From CAZOHC01 sp964579845 (lineage in GTDB: Bacteria > Patescibacteriota > Microgenomatia > Levybacterales > UBA12049), in assembly GCA_964579845.1 (NCBI GenBank), contig CAZOHC010000009.1:1-36451 (forward strand): a DNA stretch of 36,451 nt, in the 5' to 3' direction. Each line of letters opens with the position of its first letter. The stretch's first letter is position 1. This document shows, piece by piece, positions 21,475-30,261 of this stretch. A program made the translations under genes and the position numbers. The notes under the pieces are model-generated. The model searched no databases, was not told where the DNA came from, and saw only the letters and a list, made by a program, of their open reading frames with translations.

Positions 21475-22185
21475 ATGGAACTTCTCTTGGAATTTGCTGA
21501 CTTTATTCTCCACTTTGACGAACATCTCAGAAACATTATCAATAGCCTCGGCTCACTGACCTATGTTATTTTGTTCCTCATTGTCTTTGCGGAGACCGGA
21601 CTCGTTGTTACCCCGTTTTTACCGGGTGACTCACTACTCTTTGCAGTCGGTGCGGTAACCAAGAGCACGAATCTGAACTTCGGCATTGCATACATCGTTC
21701 TCTTAACAGCTGCAATCATCGGCGATACTGTGAACTACTGGATCGGGAATAAGATAGGCCCGCGTGTCTTTGCGAAAGAAAACTCCCGCGTGTTTAAAAA
21801 AGAATATCTTGAGAAAACCCGTGCGTTTTATGACAAGCATGGTGGGAAAACAATTATCCTTGCCCGTTTCGTACCGATTATCAGGACCTTTGCGCCATTC
21901 GTCGCCGGCGTCGGCACGATGCATTACTCGACATTTCTTATGTATAACGTTGTCGGCGCGTTTATCTGGGTGACCTCGCTGATGGGTGCAGGCTACCTGT
22001 TCGGCAGCATCCCGTTTGTAGAGAAGAATTTTGAATACGTCGTGATCGGTATCGTCCTGTTCTCACTTCTGCCGATGCTTCTGGAGTTCATTAGTCATCG
22101 CAAGGCGAAGAAACTGACTAAAGCTGAAAAAAACGTAGACTATAAAGATATCAAAGAAACCTTCAAAAAAGAAAACCTCAAATAG
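21475..22185 (+). CDS. DedA/SNARE-associated family membrane protein
   Basis: DedA proteins are polytopic membrane proteins linked to lipid-carrier flipping and membrane homeostasis. I choose ATG 21475 (236 residues) because a -10 box lies directly before it and the MELLLEFADFILHF start matches the family. Signature residues are FAETGLVVTPFLPGDSLL, the conserved Gly/Pro-rich re-entrant loop, and FVPIIRTFAPFVAGVGTM with the critical Arg. About four to five hydrophobic stretches are visible, and the C-terminal 30 residues are charged and cytosolic. It ends the plus-strand metabolic run. Confidence 0.88.
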   Translation: MELLLEFADFILHFDEHLRNIINSLGSLTYVILFLIVFAETGLVVTPFLPGDSLLFAVGAVTKSTNLNFGIAYIVLLTAAIIGDTVNYWIGNKIGPRVFAKENSRVFKKEYLEKTRAFYDKHGGKTIILARFVPIIRTFAPFVAGVGTMHYSTFLMYNVVGAFIWVTSLMGAGYLFGSIPFVEKNFEYVVIGIVLFSLLPMLLEFISHRKAKKLTKAEKNVDYKDIKETFKKENLK

Positions 22186-22189
22186 AAGT

Positions 22190-22272
22190 TTTGCAGAATT
22201 ACTAATTACTAAATTACTAATTACTAATCAAAACCAAATGACAAATTTTCTCATTCCTGTAATACTTGAGCT
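22190..22272 (+). repeat. AT-rich repeat, left border of the four-helix-bundle gene
   Basis: ATTACTAATTACTAAATT is repeated here and runs into AATCAAAACCAAATGACAAA. It is similar to the minus strand of the ruvA-ruvB gap. A roughly inverted counterpart lies at 22676-22715 after the gene. Confidence 0.6.
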
Positions 22273-22629
22273 ATGAATTACGATCTAGAAGAAAGGACGG
22301 CTCGCTTCGGAGAAAATGTCATCAAGTTCTGTAAGAAGATTCCTCGCGGACCGATTACAGATCCGTTAATCACACAACTTACTAAGTCCGGGACAAGTAT
22401 TGGTGCAAACTACAGTGAGGCAGATGATGCAGAAAGCCGACAGGATTTCAACCATAAAATAGGTATTTGCAAAAAAGAGTCTAGAGAGTCAAAGCATTGG
22501 TTACGATGATAGCGACAACATGCCCTGAACGAAAAGAGGAAGCAAAAGTTCTCTGGCAAGAATCTAAAGAAATTAAATTTAATTTTCAATGCAATTATCA
22601 ACACGAGTCGAAGAAACAGCAAGAGGTGA
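22273..22629 (+). pseudogene. Four-helix-bundle protein (23S rRNA intervening-sequence family), frameshifted
   Basis: The start MNYDLEERTARFGENVIKF and the segment SGTSIGANYSEADDAESRQDF are typical of this family, which is often found in rRNA insertions and elsewhere in CPR genomes. The intact product is usually about 115-120 residues. Here the frame ends after KHWLR at residue 78. The continuation (MIATTCPERKEEAKVLWQES) is found one frame over, from 22506. The family end (FNAIINTSRRNSKR then TGA at 22627-22629) returns in the first frame from 22585. A base lost near 22505 and a base gained near 22580 explain this. It may be decay or two sequencing errors. Confidence 0.8.
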
Positions 22630-22723
22630 CAGATTCCTTCGTTCTTGTTTCTTTATAAATATTTTTTCCTTGAGGCTTCATTAGAAATTAGCTATTAGTA
22701 ATTAGAAATTTTATTGAATAGAT
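22630..22723. repeat. AT-rich repeat, right border of the four-helix-bundle gene
   Basis: CATTAGAAATTAGCTATTAG and GTAATTAGAAATTTTA at 22679-22714 are roughly the reverse complement of the left border repeat. Together they frame the gene as an inverted-repeat unit. Confidence 0.5.
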
Positions 22724-23689
22724 TTATTTTTTCTTCGTTGCTTTTCTTTTGGCGGTACTCGCGGTGGCGACGGCTACCTCAGGTTCCATTTCTTTGAGTG
22801 ATTTCCAGAAGAAGTAGGCAACGGCTATGATGGTGATGACCGGTGAAAGCCAGTGCGGGATGTGAAAGCCGAAGCTATCAAGTATCATAATGGTTCCGAG
22901 AAAAAGGATCGAGTACATCGCCCCGTTTTTCAGATATTTGAATTTTTTAATTCTGTCGATGTTGCTGACTGTTAAGTGGCGAAGTACCAGCGCACCGATA
23001 CCGTTTCCGAGCAGAATCAGCGGAACAGAGAACGTAAACGCGAAGGCACCGATAACTCCGTCAATTGAGAACGTTGAATCCAAAACCTCAAGGTATGCGA
23101 TCTTGGCGATATCTGACATGCCGCCACCCATGAGTTTCTTCTCCTGTTCTTCAGCGAATTGCCTGAAGCCATGTATGATGAAAAACGCACTGGAACCGAC
23201 GACAGCACTGAACGCGAGATACGGGTTCTCCTGAAGAGCAAACCAGACGATAGCAGCCAGAAGAACGGAGACGACAGCAAAAAACCAAACACCTTGTTTA
23301 TGGAAAAAGCGCTCTCCACGAAGTCCGTAGTTTTTCGTCTCAAGAAACAACCAGTTAAAAAACAGAAAGACGAGAAACACACCACCGCCGAGTAACAGAA
23401 GCGGTGCGGAGTGTTCAAGCGAGGTCGCAACCCGTGGATCATTGGAAAACGCTGCGAAAAACGAACCGACCAGACCAATTCCCGGATTGGTCATCCAGAT
23501 GATAAGAAGCGGCAGGAACCCGCGAACGACAAAAACAGCAAAGAAAAATCCGTACAGGAGAAACCAACGCTGTGCACGTTTACTCATCGTTGAGAGCACT
23601 TCGGCATTAATCACCGCGTTATCAATACTGGTAATAATCTCAAAAAGACTCAGTCCGACGAGGACAAGGAGGATGCCGAAAAAATCCAT
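22724..23689 (-). CDS. DUF475/TerC-family integral membrane protein
   Basis: The 321-residue protein has about seven to nine hydrophobic helices. The family-typical acidic pairs lie in membrane segments: SIDNAVINAEVL (about 21-32) and EVLDSTFSIDGVIGAFAF (about 206-223). These match TerC-like proteins (DUF475), which are implicated in metal homeostasis, possibly manganese export. The C-terminal 25 residues are Ala/Lys/Thr-rich and cytosolic. A TGcTATAAT box lies 9 nt before the ATG, so its leader is at most a few nucleotides. The assignment is firm at family level, not at substrate level. Confidence 0.85.
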   Translation of the reverse strand: MDFFGILLVLVGLSLFEIITSIDNAVINAEVLSTMSKRAQRWFLLYGFFFAVFVVRGFLPLLIIWMTNPGIGLVGSFFAAFSNDPRVATSLEHSAPLLLLGGGVFLVFLFFNWLFLETKNYGLRGERFFHKQGVWFFAVVSVLLAAIVWFALQENPYLAFSAVVGSSAFFIIHGFRQFAEEQEKKLMGGGMSDIAKIAYLEVLDSTFSIDGVIGAFAFTFSVPLILLGNGIGALVLRHLTVSNIDRIKKFKYLKNGAMYSILFLGTIMILDSFGFHIPHWLSPVITIIAVAYFFWKSLKEMEPEVAVATASTAKRKATKKK

Positions 23690-23704
23690 AACTGGAGAAT
23701 TATA
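23690..23704 (-). promoter_or_regulatory. Extended -10 promoter of the DUF475 gene
   Basis: On the minus strand TATAAT (23704-23699), preceded by TGc, lies 9 nt from the ATG. The 5' UTR would be about 2-3 nt. Confidence 0.5.
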
Positions 23705-23730
23705 GCACTATGAGAAAACGATTTACAGTC

Positions 23731-26409
23731 TTACCTGGTAAAACGCAGTGGGAGGAGAATATCTTCAGAGAGCTCCAGATTCACCGTGACAACCTGATCA
23801 GGCCTCCCGGCAAACGCCGGGGCTGAGGTGAGATGCATTGAAGACGGATAATTCAGGCGAAGAACATACGGATCATAGTCTGTGCCCGGTTGTTTATACA
23901 CTCTGAGAACATACGGGATGGTATCAGTAAGCGGTGTCTCCTGCGGTACGCTATACCTAACCGTCACCCTGAGCTCCTGCCCCATCGGTACTTCAAGAAA
24001 CATGCCGAAGACTGATCTGCCGAAGTGCTCTGCTGTTTCGACTTCAACACCTTGTGGTTTGCTAAAGCCGTCTGCGGTATACACCCGCTCACTCGTTACT
24101 GCCTGAACCACTGCCTGTTCTTGATTGTTCAGCTGGATACCAGTCAGTGCTGTATCCTGCGGAAGAACGAGCTGGAGGTAATTCTTATAGTCTCCCCCGA
24201 ACGGACTCCCCGGATTACTCTCATTGCGATACATGATCGTCACACTTCCCTGCCTTTCGCCTGTTTCAGTCAGTGTGACCTCTTGGGCGATACTGCGTTT
24301 TATGTAGTAGTTTGCTTTATTTAATCCGACATTCGCATCGAAGACTCCTAAGAAATCAGCAATTGTTGCCGCCTCCTCTTCAGGAAGCTTTTCAACTGTC
24401 GGACTGAATGCATTCTTCGTAAAGACCGTACGAAGCTCAGGATTCGCGCTCGTAATCATAATATGTTTCTGATTGACGCCCGATGAGAACGCTTCGATAA
24501 GACTGAGAAACGGTAGCTGTTCTCGTTCTTCAAACGAGAGAATCAGTGCCTGCGCGACATGCTGCAGGAAATCCCGCTTTTGACTCGAACCCGGGAAAAA
24601 GTCGTTTTCTGCATGTGACTGCACTGAAAGGTAAAAGTTCTTCTCTGTTACCGTCTCATCAAATGCCGGAAGATAGACAGGCCCGATCGCTCCAAGGAGT
24701 GATCTGAGAAACGAGACATCAAGCGTTACGACACCATCAACAGTCTCACCGGTACTCGCGTACAAGAGTGAGGCAGCCAGTGCTGCATTTTCCGTAAACT
24801 CGATTGAGAAGTTACTATCTCTGAGAAAATAGTGAGACGCTCCCAGATATCGTCTGAGTCCGAACGGCGGATCAATATGGCCTGTGAGCTGACCATCTGC
24901 GTCATAGACGTCATGAACAGTAAAAGCAGCCATCGCACCGTCTTTTAGCGTCAGCAGGCCGTAGGAGCCGATAAAGCCCCCACCGGGACGTAACTCCATA
25001 TTATTTTGAAATAACACCAAGTATCGCTGCTCCCGCCCGACACCCATCAGCTGCGGTAGCACATCAATGAGTCCGCTTACTTGCTTGAGGGGCTCAGCAT
25101 ATGCCTGCAGTTCTCCCTGATACACTACAGGCAGATTTCCTTCTGCCTGTAGCTTTGCCGTCTCAAGGAGCACTTGTTTGAGGTCTGAGGCAACCTGCAC
25201 CATATCTTCATGAGGATTCAGGCTCTCACCTTTCATGATCGCGCTGTACGTGATGCCGGCATCAGCGGTCGCGTGCGCGATATCAGCAACTGTTTTCCCG
25301 GTCGATAAGGTATCAAGGTACGTTGCACCCTGTTCTGCCAGACCGATGATTGAGGTAATACTGGTGACGACACCAGCTGTTCTTTCTGCTGTACGAAACA
25401 ACTCTTTTGCTTGCACTGAACGAGCCTGTACTGCCGTCAGGTCACCGCTTTTTCCGGCATTCACCGTCAGCTTCAGACTCACCAGCCCTGCCAGGAAAAA
25501 GCCGAACGTTGCGAACGAGAGCAGACAGAAAAGAACGAGGGTAGTTCCGATGTAGGGAAGATACGTCCTGTCACGAAGTCGTTTTTTGACTTGCTTGGGT
25601 ACATAGGTCGGGTTCAGAACGATGACGGCATTACGCCTGACATGTCGGAGCTTGTCTTCTAAGGGATAGGGATTTTCAACCAGTGTTGCTCCATCAAGCG
25701 AGAGTGCCTGAGCTTTCTCGACAAACGTTCCTTTGACAAATTGCATCTCTGTCTGCGGATACATCTTCATCAGCATTCGGGCAATCGTCATCTCAGTGAC
25801 CGGATGGTGGGGGAACAACAATCCTACCTTTACCGGATTATGCGAGAGCAGGAGATGAAGCATCCCTTGCAGCACATCAGCATAGTACACCGGGTATGTC
25901 TCAGTCAGTCCGGCTCCATGAATACTGACACGCTTCGTCGTGTGCACCTCATGGAGCATATGGGTGACAAGTGAGGCCTCTGTTCGAGAGATACCGAAGA
26001 TATCCCCATAGATCCCCAGATGCATTGCATCATATGACGCCAGTGCTTTTTTGATAAATGGAGCACTTGCATGTCCCCGCGACGTAATCAGTAATACTTT
26101 GGCCTGGCTCTGATGTGCTTTTTTTAGAAATGATTGCATCCCGTCAGCGATCGCTTTTTCACCGTTATAAAAAATGACGATAGCTGAGTAAGCGTTGTCA
26201 GGAATTGCCGGAATCGCACGGCGAAACGGGATATGAACAATCCGTGAGAGATGGGGGAGAGACTTAGAAGAACTGACAAGGACTGTCGGAAAATGCTCAG
26301 AAAGGACCGAGATAAGTCCGCGGCTTAAGACGCCTTGTTTATCAACAATGAGAAGCGGCAACGTTGTCTTTTCTTTTTTTTCGGTCGTGACGAAAAACGG
26401 AGCAGTCAT
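23731..26409 (-). CDS. DUF4012-domain envelope protein with N-terminal Rossmann-like part
   Basis: I choose ATG 26409 (892 residues); TACAAT lies 10 nt upstream of it and the extra 19 residues of the longer frame look untypical. The N-terminal 260 residues resemble a degenerate Rossmann/epimerase-like domain (LLIVDKQGVLSRGLISVL). One membrane segment follows (about residues 288-312, TTLVLFCLLSFATFGFFLAG). After it comes a large outer part with the DUF4012 hallmark FQNNMELRPGGGFIGSYG. The protein is common in CPR and Actinobacteria and usually sits beside polysaccharide genes. Its reaction is unknown. The next gene upstream is an O-antigen-ligase-like protein, which supports an envelope role. 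Confidence 0.8.
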   Translation of the reverse strand: MTAPFFVTTEKKEKTTLPLLIVDKQGVLSRGLISVLSEHFPTVLVSSSKSLPHLSRIVHIPFRRAIPAIPDNAYSAIVIFYNGEKAIADGMQSFLKKAHQSQAKVLLITSRGHASAPFIKKALASYDAMHLGIYGDIFGISRTEASLVTHMLHEVHTTKRVSIHGAGLTETYPVYYADVLQGMLHLLLSHNPVKVGLLFPHHPVTEMTIARMLMKMYPQTEMQFVKGTFVEKAQALSLDGATLVENPYPLEDKLRHVRRNAVIVLNPTYVPKQVKKRLRDRTYLPYIGTTLVLFCLLSFATFGFFLAGLVSLKLTVNAGKSGDLTAVQARSVQAKELFRTAERTAGVVTSITSIIGLAEQGATYLDTLSTGKTVADIAHATADAGITYSAIMKGESLNPHEDMVQVASDLKQVLLETAKLQAEGNLPVVYQGELQAYAEPLKQVSGLIDVLPQLMGVGREQRYLVLFQNNMELRPGGGFIGSYGLLTLKDGAMAAFTVHDVYDADGQLTGHIDPPFGLRRYLGASHYFLRDSNFSIEFTENAALAASLLYASTGETVDGVVTLDVSFLRSLLGAIGPVYLPAFDETVTEKNFYLSVQSHAENDFFPGSSQKRDFLQHVAQALILSFEEREQLPFLSLIEAFSSGVNQKHIMITSANPELRTVFTKNAFSPTVEKLPEEEAATIADFLGVFDANVGLNKANYYIKRSIAQEVTLTETGERQGSVTIMYRNESNPGSPFGGDYKNYLQLVLPQDTALTGIQLNNQEQAVVQAVTSERVYTADGFSKPQGVEVETAEHFGRSVFGMFLEVPMGQELRVTVRYSVPQETPLTDTIPYVLRVYKQPGTDYDPYVLRLNYPSSMHLTSAPAFAGRPDQVVTVNLELSEDILLPLRFTR

Positions 26410-26741
26410 AGACTCTTTTATTGTATACCACTCAGCACGTAATTTTAAGTCAGGGTCTATCGGCAAAATGGAATGATTTTCAAGGCTAGTTCAGGCACAG
26501 GTTCGGGTAATTTTCAAAAGTACGCTGTGTAGCCCCGCTGTGTTTCAGTTTTTTTCGGAAATCCCATGACCAAGTGAGGAGTTTCGCCTATGACGATAAT
26601 AAAAACGATAATCGTATAACCTCAAGGGTGTGACAGGTGACAGGTGACAGGTGACAGGTGACAGGTGACAAGAGTATAGACGAGTAGTTTAGGAGGAGTG
26701 GTTGAAATTGTCTTGGCAAGAAATATATCGCAGGGTTTTTC
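26410..26741. other. Non-coding spacer with a 7-bp tandem repeat
   Basis: This 332-bp gap contains six units of GTGACAG (26630-26671, last unit GTGACAA). It also has an ACGATAAT duplication with the palindrome ACGATAATCGT near 26606-26617, and the -10 region of the DUF4012 gene. No gene is seen. Confidence 0.5.
26630..26671. repeat. GTGACAG tandem repeat, six units
   Basis: Five perfect GTGACAG heptamers are followed by GTGACAA. The repeat number may vary between strains. It lies downstream of the O-antigen-ligase-like gene. Confidence 0.85.
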
Positions 26742-28139
26742 TCAATGCTCAAAAGTAGTGTCTACGTTTCCGGCAAAGCAGAATCCGAGCACGAAGGCGA
26801 AGAGCAGTTGTCCTTGTTGCAAGGTGAGCAAGTAGTGGTCAAATGAACCGAGGATAACAACAAGCAGCAGCAGATTACGACCCGGTGCAGATGCATGTTT
26901 CCATCCGAGAAACAAGACCCACAGCAAAACGACTAGGCCGAGCAGCCCTGTCTCAGCTGCTGTCAGGAGAAAGATGTTATGCACCGGCTGCACCGCAAGG
27001 TACAGCGGCATATCATGCGGCCGATACTGCATGCTATGGAAGAGAAAGTTTCCCGGTCCGACACCAAGAAGCGGGTACTCAGTAATTATCCGTACTGCAG
27101 TCCGGTTCAGGTCTTCCCGGACGATCACGGCTTCCTCGGTCAATGTAGATGTGAGAAACCGCTCAGTAACCATCGGAACAAACGGCACAACAAGCAACAC
27201 GGCGAGTACTCCTGTCGCCAGTACGATTCCTCCCCTGCTGATGATACGCCGAAAGGGGAGGGGGTTTCTGGTGCTTGCTTGGAACAATACCCGAACAGTT
27301 ACTCGGATAAACACCACCAAGAGAAAACACACCCAGAGTATGATCGGCAACCGACTGAGGGTGACGAAGAGCCCGAGTGTGCCGACTAGCATTCCTGTAA
27401 GAAGCAGAACGCGGGTCAGTACTGTTCTGAAATATGACCTTTGGGAATAGAGAAAGACCAGACTGATGAGCAGATACCCGGCCAGAACATTAGGATGCGA
27501 GAACGTAGCATACGCTCTCAGATACACCTCACCGTTCAGAACCGCAGTCGCAGCACCGGGACTGAGTGAGGTAATGGCCCGCTCACCGAGATAATACAAC
27601 CAACCGCCGAGATACCCGTGTGTGACAACTTGGAAAAGTGCAAGCAGACTTTGAAACAGCACCCCTGTCAAAAGCAGAGAGGGGACGACGCGACGAACAA
27701 ACGGATGATTCAGGTATCGTGCGGTATACCAACCGAAGAAGAGCATCGCTATAATCTTGATAATCGTGTACAGTGCAACCGGCAGTGAGGAAGCAGTTAG
27801 AGCAGTCAGAACGAGAAAAACAACCGCAAGCACAAACGGATGAAAGAAATGAAGCGACCTAAGAGATAATTGATGGTGAGCTCGATAAAGCCAGTGAAGA
27901 AACAACGCCAGAAGCAGGAGGTCTGTCACATAGAGTTTCGGCGCAAGATAATCAACCCGAAATCCTGCAAGCAGGCTGTAGGTGGGCCAAAAATGTTTGC
28001 CGAGTTGGGTAGGANNNNNNNNNNGAAGCAGGAGGAGCAGGAGGAAGTAGAGCAGAAATTCCCGGTAATCAGCGCGGCTTAATAATAAGGACGCGTTCTT
28101 TCCCTTCACCAACAGATTCTGAAGTGACTGACTCATCAT
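26742..28139 (-). CDS. O-antigen ligase/polymerase-like membrane protein, contains assembly gap
   Basis: The protein of about 465 residues has ten or more hydrophobic helices. A large loop near the C-terminus contains ITEYPLLGVGPGNFLFH, the Wzy/WaaL (PF04932) type signature in which GxGxGNF follows a short NRT-type segment. It would join or polymerise surface glycans outside the membrane. Ten N (28015-28024) interrupt the gene near residue 39 inside an AGG-rich repeat, so the frame across the gap is assumed. The chosen start overlaps khpB by 71 bp, which is long, and the true start may differ. It lies at the end of the rpmH operon. Confidence 0.65.
   Translation of the reverse strand: MMSQSLQNLLVKGKNASLLLSRADYREFLLYFLLLLLLXXXXPTQLGKHFWPTYSLLAGFRVDYLAPKLYVTDLLLLALFLHWLYRAHHQLSLRSLHFFHPFVLAVVFLVLTALTASSLPVALYTIIKIIAMLFFGWYTARYLNHPFVRRVVPSLLLTGVLFQSLLALFQVVTHGYLGGWLYYLGERAITSLSPGAATAVLNGEVYLRAYATFSHPNVLAGYLLISLVFLYSQRSYFRTVLTRVLLLTGMLVGTLGLFVTLSRLPIILWVCFLLVVFIRVTVRVLFQASTRNPLPFRRIISRGGIVLATGVLAVLLVVPFVPMVTERFLTSTLTEEAVIVREDLNRTAVRIITEYPLLGVGPGNFLFHSMQYRPHDMPLYLAVQPVHNIFLLTAAETGLLGLVVLLWVLFLGWKHASAPGRNLLLLVVILGSFDHYLLTLQQGQLLFAFVLGFCFAGNVDTTFEH
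28015..28024. other. Assembly gap of 10 N
   Basis: The gap sits between GGGTAGGA and a GGAGGAGCAGGAGGAAG-like purine-rich repeat, which likely broke the assembly. The true length is unknown. Confidence 0.9.
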
Positions 28140-28536
28140 CTTTGAGAATCATGTGCATGATTCGTCGTTCCCATGGTCTCAGCGCTGAAACAGCGTGTTC
28201 CTGACCTTCACGAATAACACGTTCTTTGACTTGCATCGCGAGCTTTTCTAAATAATCACTGCGGTTTTTCTTATAGTCACCGACTTCAAGTGTCAGGCGC
28301 TCAAATCTACCGAGTCTGTTCGCAATCATGAGTGAAAGAATTAACTGCAGGCTATCTAAAACCTCACCGTGATAGCCGATAATGATGCCTGTTTCATCCG
28401 TCTTCAGCACAATGTCAATTGTTTCTTCCTGACCGACAACATCAAATTCTGCCGCAACCCCGAGGCGTTTTAGAAGGTCTGCAACCGTTTCTTTAATAAG
28501 GTCAAGTTCTTCTGTCGTAAGTTTGGTCTGTTCCAT
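28069..28536 (-). CDS. khpB: KH/R3H RNA-binding protein KhpB (Jag/EloR)
   Basis: KhpB binds RNA and, in firmicutes, controls cell elongation with KhpA. The 155-residue protein lacks the N-terminal Jag domain of longer forms. The KH domain carries IIGYHGEVLDSLQL in place of the usual GKHG type. The R3H domain contains ERVIREGQEHAVSALRPWER (Arg and His spaced as in R3H) and ends VGEGKERVLIIKPR. The gene lies directly after yidC, as in many bacteria. Its stop overlaps the start region of the O-antigen-ligase-like gene. Confidence 0.92.
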   Translation of the reverse strand: MEQTKLTTEELDLIKETVADLLKRLGVAAEFDVVGQEETIDIVLKTDETGIIIGYHGEVLDSLQLILSLMIANRLGRFERLTLEVGDYKKNRSDYLEKLAMQVKERVIREGQEHAVSALRPWERRIMHMILKDDESVTSESVGEGKERVLIIKPR

Positions 28537-28537
28537 A

Positions 28538-29407
28538 TTATTTTTTCTTTCGTCGAACTGATTTCTTCGGAGGCGTCACGGTGACTGTTGTTTTATCTGT
28601 CGGAAAGAATTTTTCCTTCCAGTCAGCGAGTCTGCCTAATCCTCCCAGCCGATACTGCTGTATGATACCAAAAATCGTGAAAGTATTCCAGTAGAGTGCG
28701 AGGGCAAGCGGGAATGTGAAGGAAAAGTAACCAATCATGACAGGCAGAATGTATAAGGTATTGTTCTGCATAGCTGAGGCGAAATCAGTTGAGGCATCAC
28801 TTTTCCCCGGACTTTTCTTCGGTTCCTGCGGTTTGGCAAACATCATTGCTGACTGGATAAATTGGAGGAGTCCTGTTACAACCGGAATAAGCAGAATCGA
28901 AGGGCCGATACTGCCGAGTAACTCTGATGGTTTGTTCACAAGCGGGAGTCCGAAGAAGGAGGTGTCCCAGACGTGAGCCAATTTCAGCCCTTCAAAGTAC
29001 ACCACACTATTGATGTGGCGAAGTACAGCTCCCGGATCTTTGGCAACTTCGTTTAAGACTGCGTATAACCCAAAGAGTACGATCATCTGAAGAATCGTCG
29101 GTAAACAACCGGCGAGGGGATTAACTCCGTGAGAAGCATAAAGTTGCATGGTTTCAGTCTGCAACCTCTTTGGGTCACTTTTGTGCTTTTCTTTCAGTTC
29201 ACTCAGCCTGGGTGCGAGCTCCTGCATTTTTTTTGACATCTTCAACTGTGAGGCGGTAATCGGATACAGGATAAACCGGATAATAACCGTTAAGAGAATA
29301 ATGGCAAATCCTAAGGCATACGGGATATTGAGGGATGCGAGCAGGTGATAGAGTGCGACTAAGACATTGGTGATCGGATTGACGAGTATAAAGTTAAACA
29401 GTTCCAT
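28538..29407 (-). CDS. yidC: Membrane protein insertase YidC (Oxa1 family)
   Basis: YidC inserts and folds proteins in the cytoplasmic membrane, alone or with Sec. This 289-residue protein is the short form without the large periplasmic domain. Hydrophobic segments occur at about 15-45, 95-118, 160-190 and 215-245. The family features are the cytosolic loop TASQLKMSKKMQELAPRLSE and NPLAGCLPTILQM. A basic C-terminal tail (KKSVRRKKK) is typical of ribosome-binding forms. It overlaps yidD by 14 bp and is 1 nt from khpB. Confidence 0.95.
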   Translation of the reverse strand: MELFNFILVNPITNVLVALYHLLASLNIPYALGFAIILLTVIIRFILYPITASQLKMSKKMQELAPRLSELKEKHKSDPKRLQTETMQLYASHGVNPLAGCLPTILQMIVLFGLYAVLNEVAKDPGAVLRHINSVVYFEGLKLAHVWDTSFFGLPLVNKPSELLGSIGPSILLIPVVTGLLQFIQSAMMFAKPQEPKKSPGKSDASTDFASAMQNNTLYILPVMIGYFSFTFPLALALYWNTFTIFGIIQQYRLGGLGRLADWKEKFFPTDKTTVTVTPPKKSVRRKKK

Positions 29408-29612
29408 AGCGGTTGAACGGGTTACAGGAAAGAATTCTTCGCAATCCCATCATTCCTCCTTTCAGAATACCATGTTTGAGAATCATTTGCTGTGTATACA
29501 GGGAACAGGTCGGTGAGAAACGACAGGAAGCAGCTATACCGAAAAGCTGTTTGATGATGACTGAGAAGACAGTCTGGTAGAGTTGTATACATGTAATTGC
29601 TATGGTTCTCAT
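29394..29612 (-). CDS. yidD: Membrane protein insertion efficiency factor YidD
   Basis: The 72-residue protein carries the YidD signature CRFSPTCSLYTQQMI (about 30-44) and a later CNPF. It is a small membrane-associated helper encoded between rnpA and yidC. Its start overlaps the rnpA stop by 4 bp (ATGA) and its end overlaps yidC by 14 bp, indicating coupled translation. Confidence 0.94.
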   Translation of the reverse strand: MRTIAITCIQLYQTVFSVIIKQLFGIAASCRFSPTCSLYTQQMILKHGILKGGMMGLRRILSCNPFNRYGTV

Positions 29613-29944
29613 GAGTGTTTCCTGAGCGAGTTTCGGGTGAAAAAATGAACAATATTATCCTTAATATCTGCTGTTTTTGCCCCGACTGCGTTTTTTTGAA
29701 CGATAAACAGTATATCATACCCCGGACGAACCTCCGGCAGAAGTTCCGCGAACACAGTCTGGAACTGTCTTTTTACCCGATTACGGCTCACTGCATGTTT
29801 GGCGGTTTTTTTGGAGATGATGCAACCGAAGCGGGAGACCTCAAGTCCGTTGGAAAAAACTTTCGCGGTGAAATACGGTGATTTGTAGGTGTTGCGGGGT
29901 GGTTTTTTGACCCCGATTGGGAAGCGGTACTTCTGAGGGAGCAT
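29609..29944 (-). CDS. rnpA: Ribonuclease P protein component
   Basis: RnpA is the protein cofactor of RNase P in tRNA 5' processing. The 111-residue protein contains the signature RNRVKRQFQ (about 54-62), preceded by FGCIISKKTAKHAVSRN. A basic N-terminus and the fold length are typical. It begins 2 nt after rpmH and overlaps yidD. Confidence 0.95.
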   Translation of the reverse strand: MLPQKYRFPIGVKKPPRNTYKSPYFTAKVFSNGLEVSRFGCIISKKTAKHAVSRNRVKRQFQTVFAELLPEVRPGYDILFIVQKNAVGAKTADIKDNIVHFFTRNSLRKHS

Positions 29945-29946
29945 GA

Positions 29947-30081
29947 TTAGAGAGCCAGACGAACTCGTCTGATACTACGACGACGTTTCAGGATCTTCTG
30001 ACCTGAGTGGGTTGCCATCTTCGCGAGAAATCCATGCTTTCTGGCGCGTTTTACTTTTTTGAGTTTTGTGAGTCTTTCCAT
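29947..30081 (-). CDS. rpmH: 50S ribosomal protein bL34
   Basis: The 44-residue protein starts at ATG 30081. The signature RKHGFLAKMATHSGQKILKR, a basic helix, is bL34. A longer in-frame start exists 23 codons upstream, but the added residues are hydrophobic and unlike L34, and a promoter lies directly before 30081. It heads the rpmH-rnpA-yidD-yidC-khpB operon and is divergent from dnaA. Confidence 0.96.
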   Translation of the reverse strand: MERLTKLKKVKRARKHGFLAKMATHSGQKILKRRRSIRRVRLAL

Positions 30082-30097
30082 GGATGCTAGTATAGCA
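30082..30097 (-). promoter_or_regulatory. Extended -10 promoter of rpmH, leaderless arrangement
   Basis: On the minus strand TGcTATACT (30097-30089) is followed by 7 nt and the rpmH ATG. Confidence 0.6.
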
Positions 30098-30131
30098 GAA
30101 AGTTCGTAAAATGGAAAGAATGCGTTCCCAC

Positions 30132-30161
30132 TTGACAAAAAGTTATCCACATAGATACACT
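30132..30161 (+). promoter_or_regulatory. dnaA promoter with a DnaA box inside
   Basis: TTGACA (30132-30137), an 18-nt spacer and TACACT (30156-30161) form a promoter. A perfect consensus DnaA box TTATCCACA lies at 30143-30151 between the two elements, so DnaA binding would compete with RNA polymerase and repress dnaA. Confidence 0.65.
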
Positions 30162-30261
30162 GCTAGCACCTGTCCGCGTACTCCTGTCATCGAACCCTCT
30201 GACGATGTCGCGCATGAAGGAATACTACCTCGACACAACAAGGGTCGTGAACAAAAAGTCT

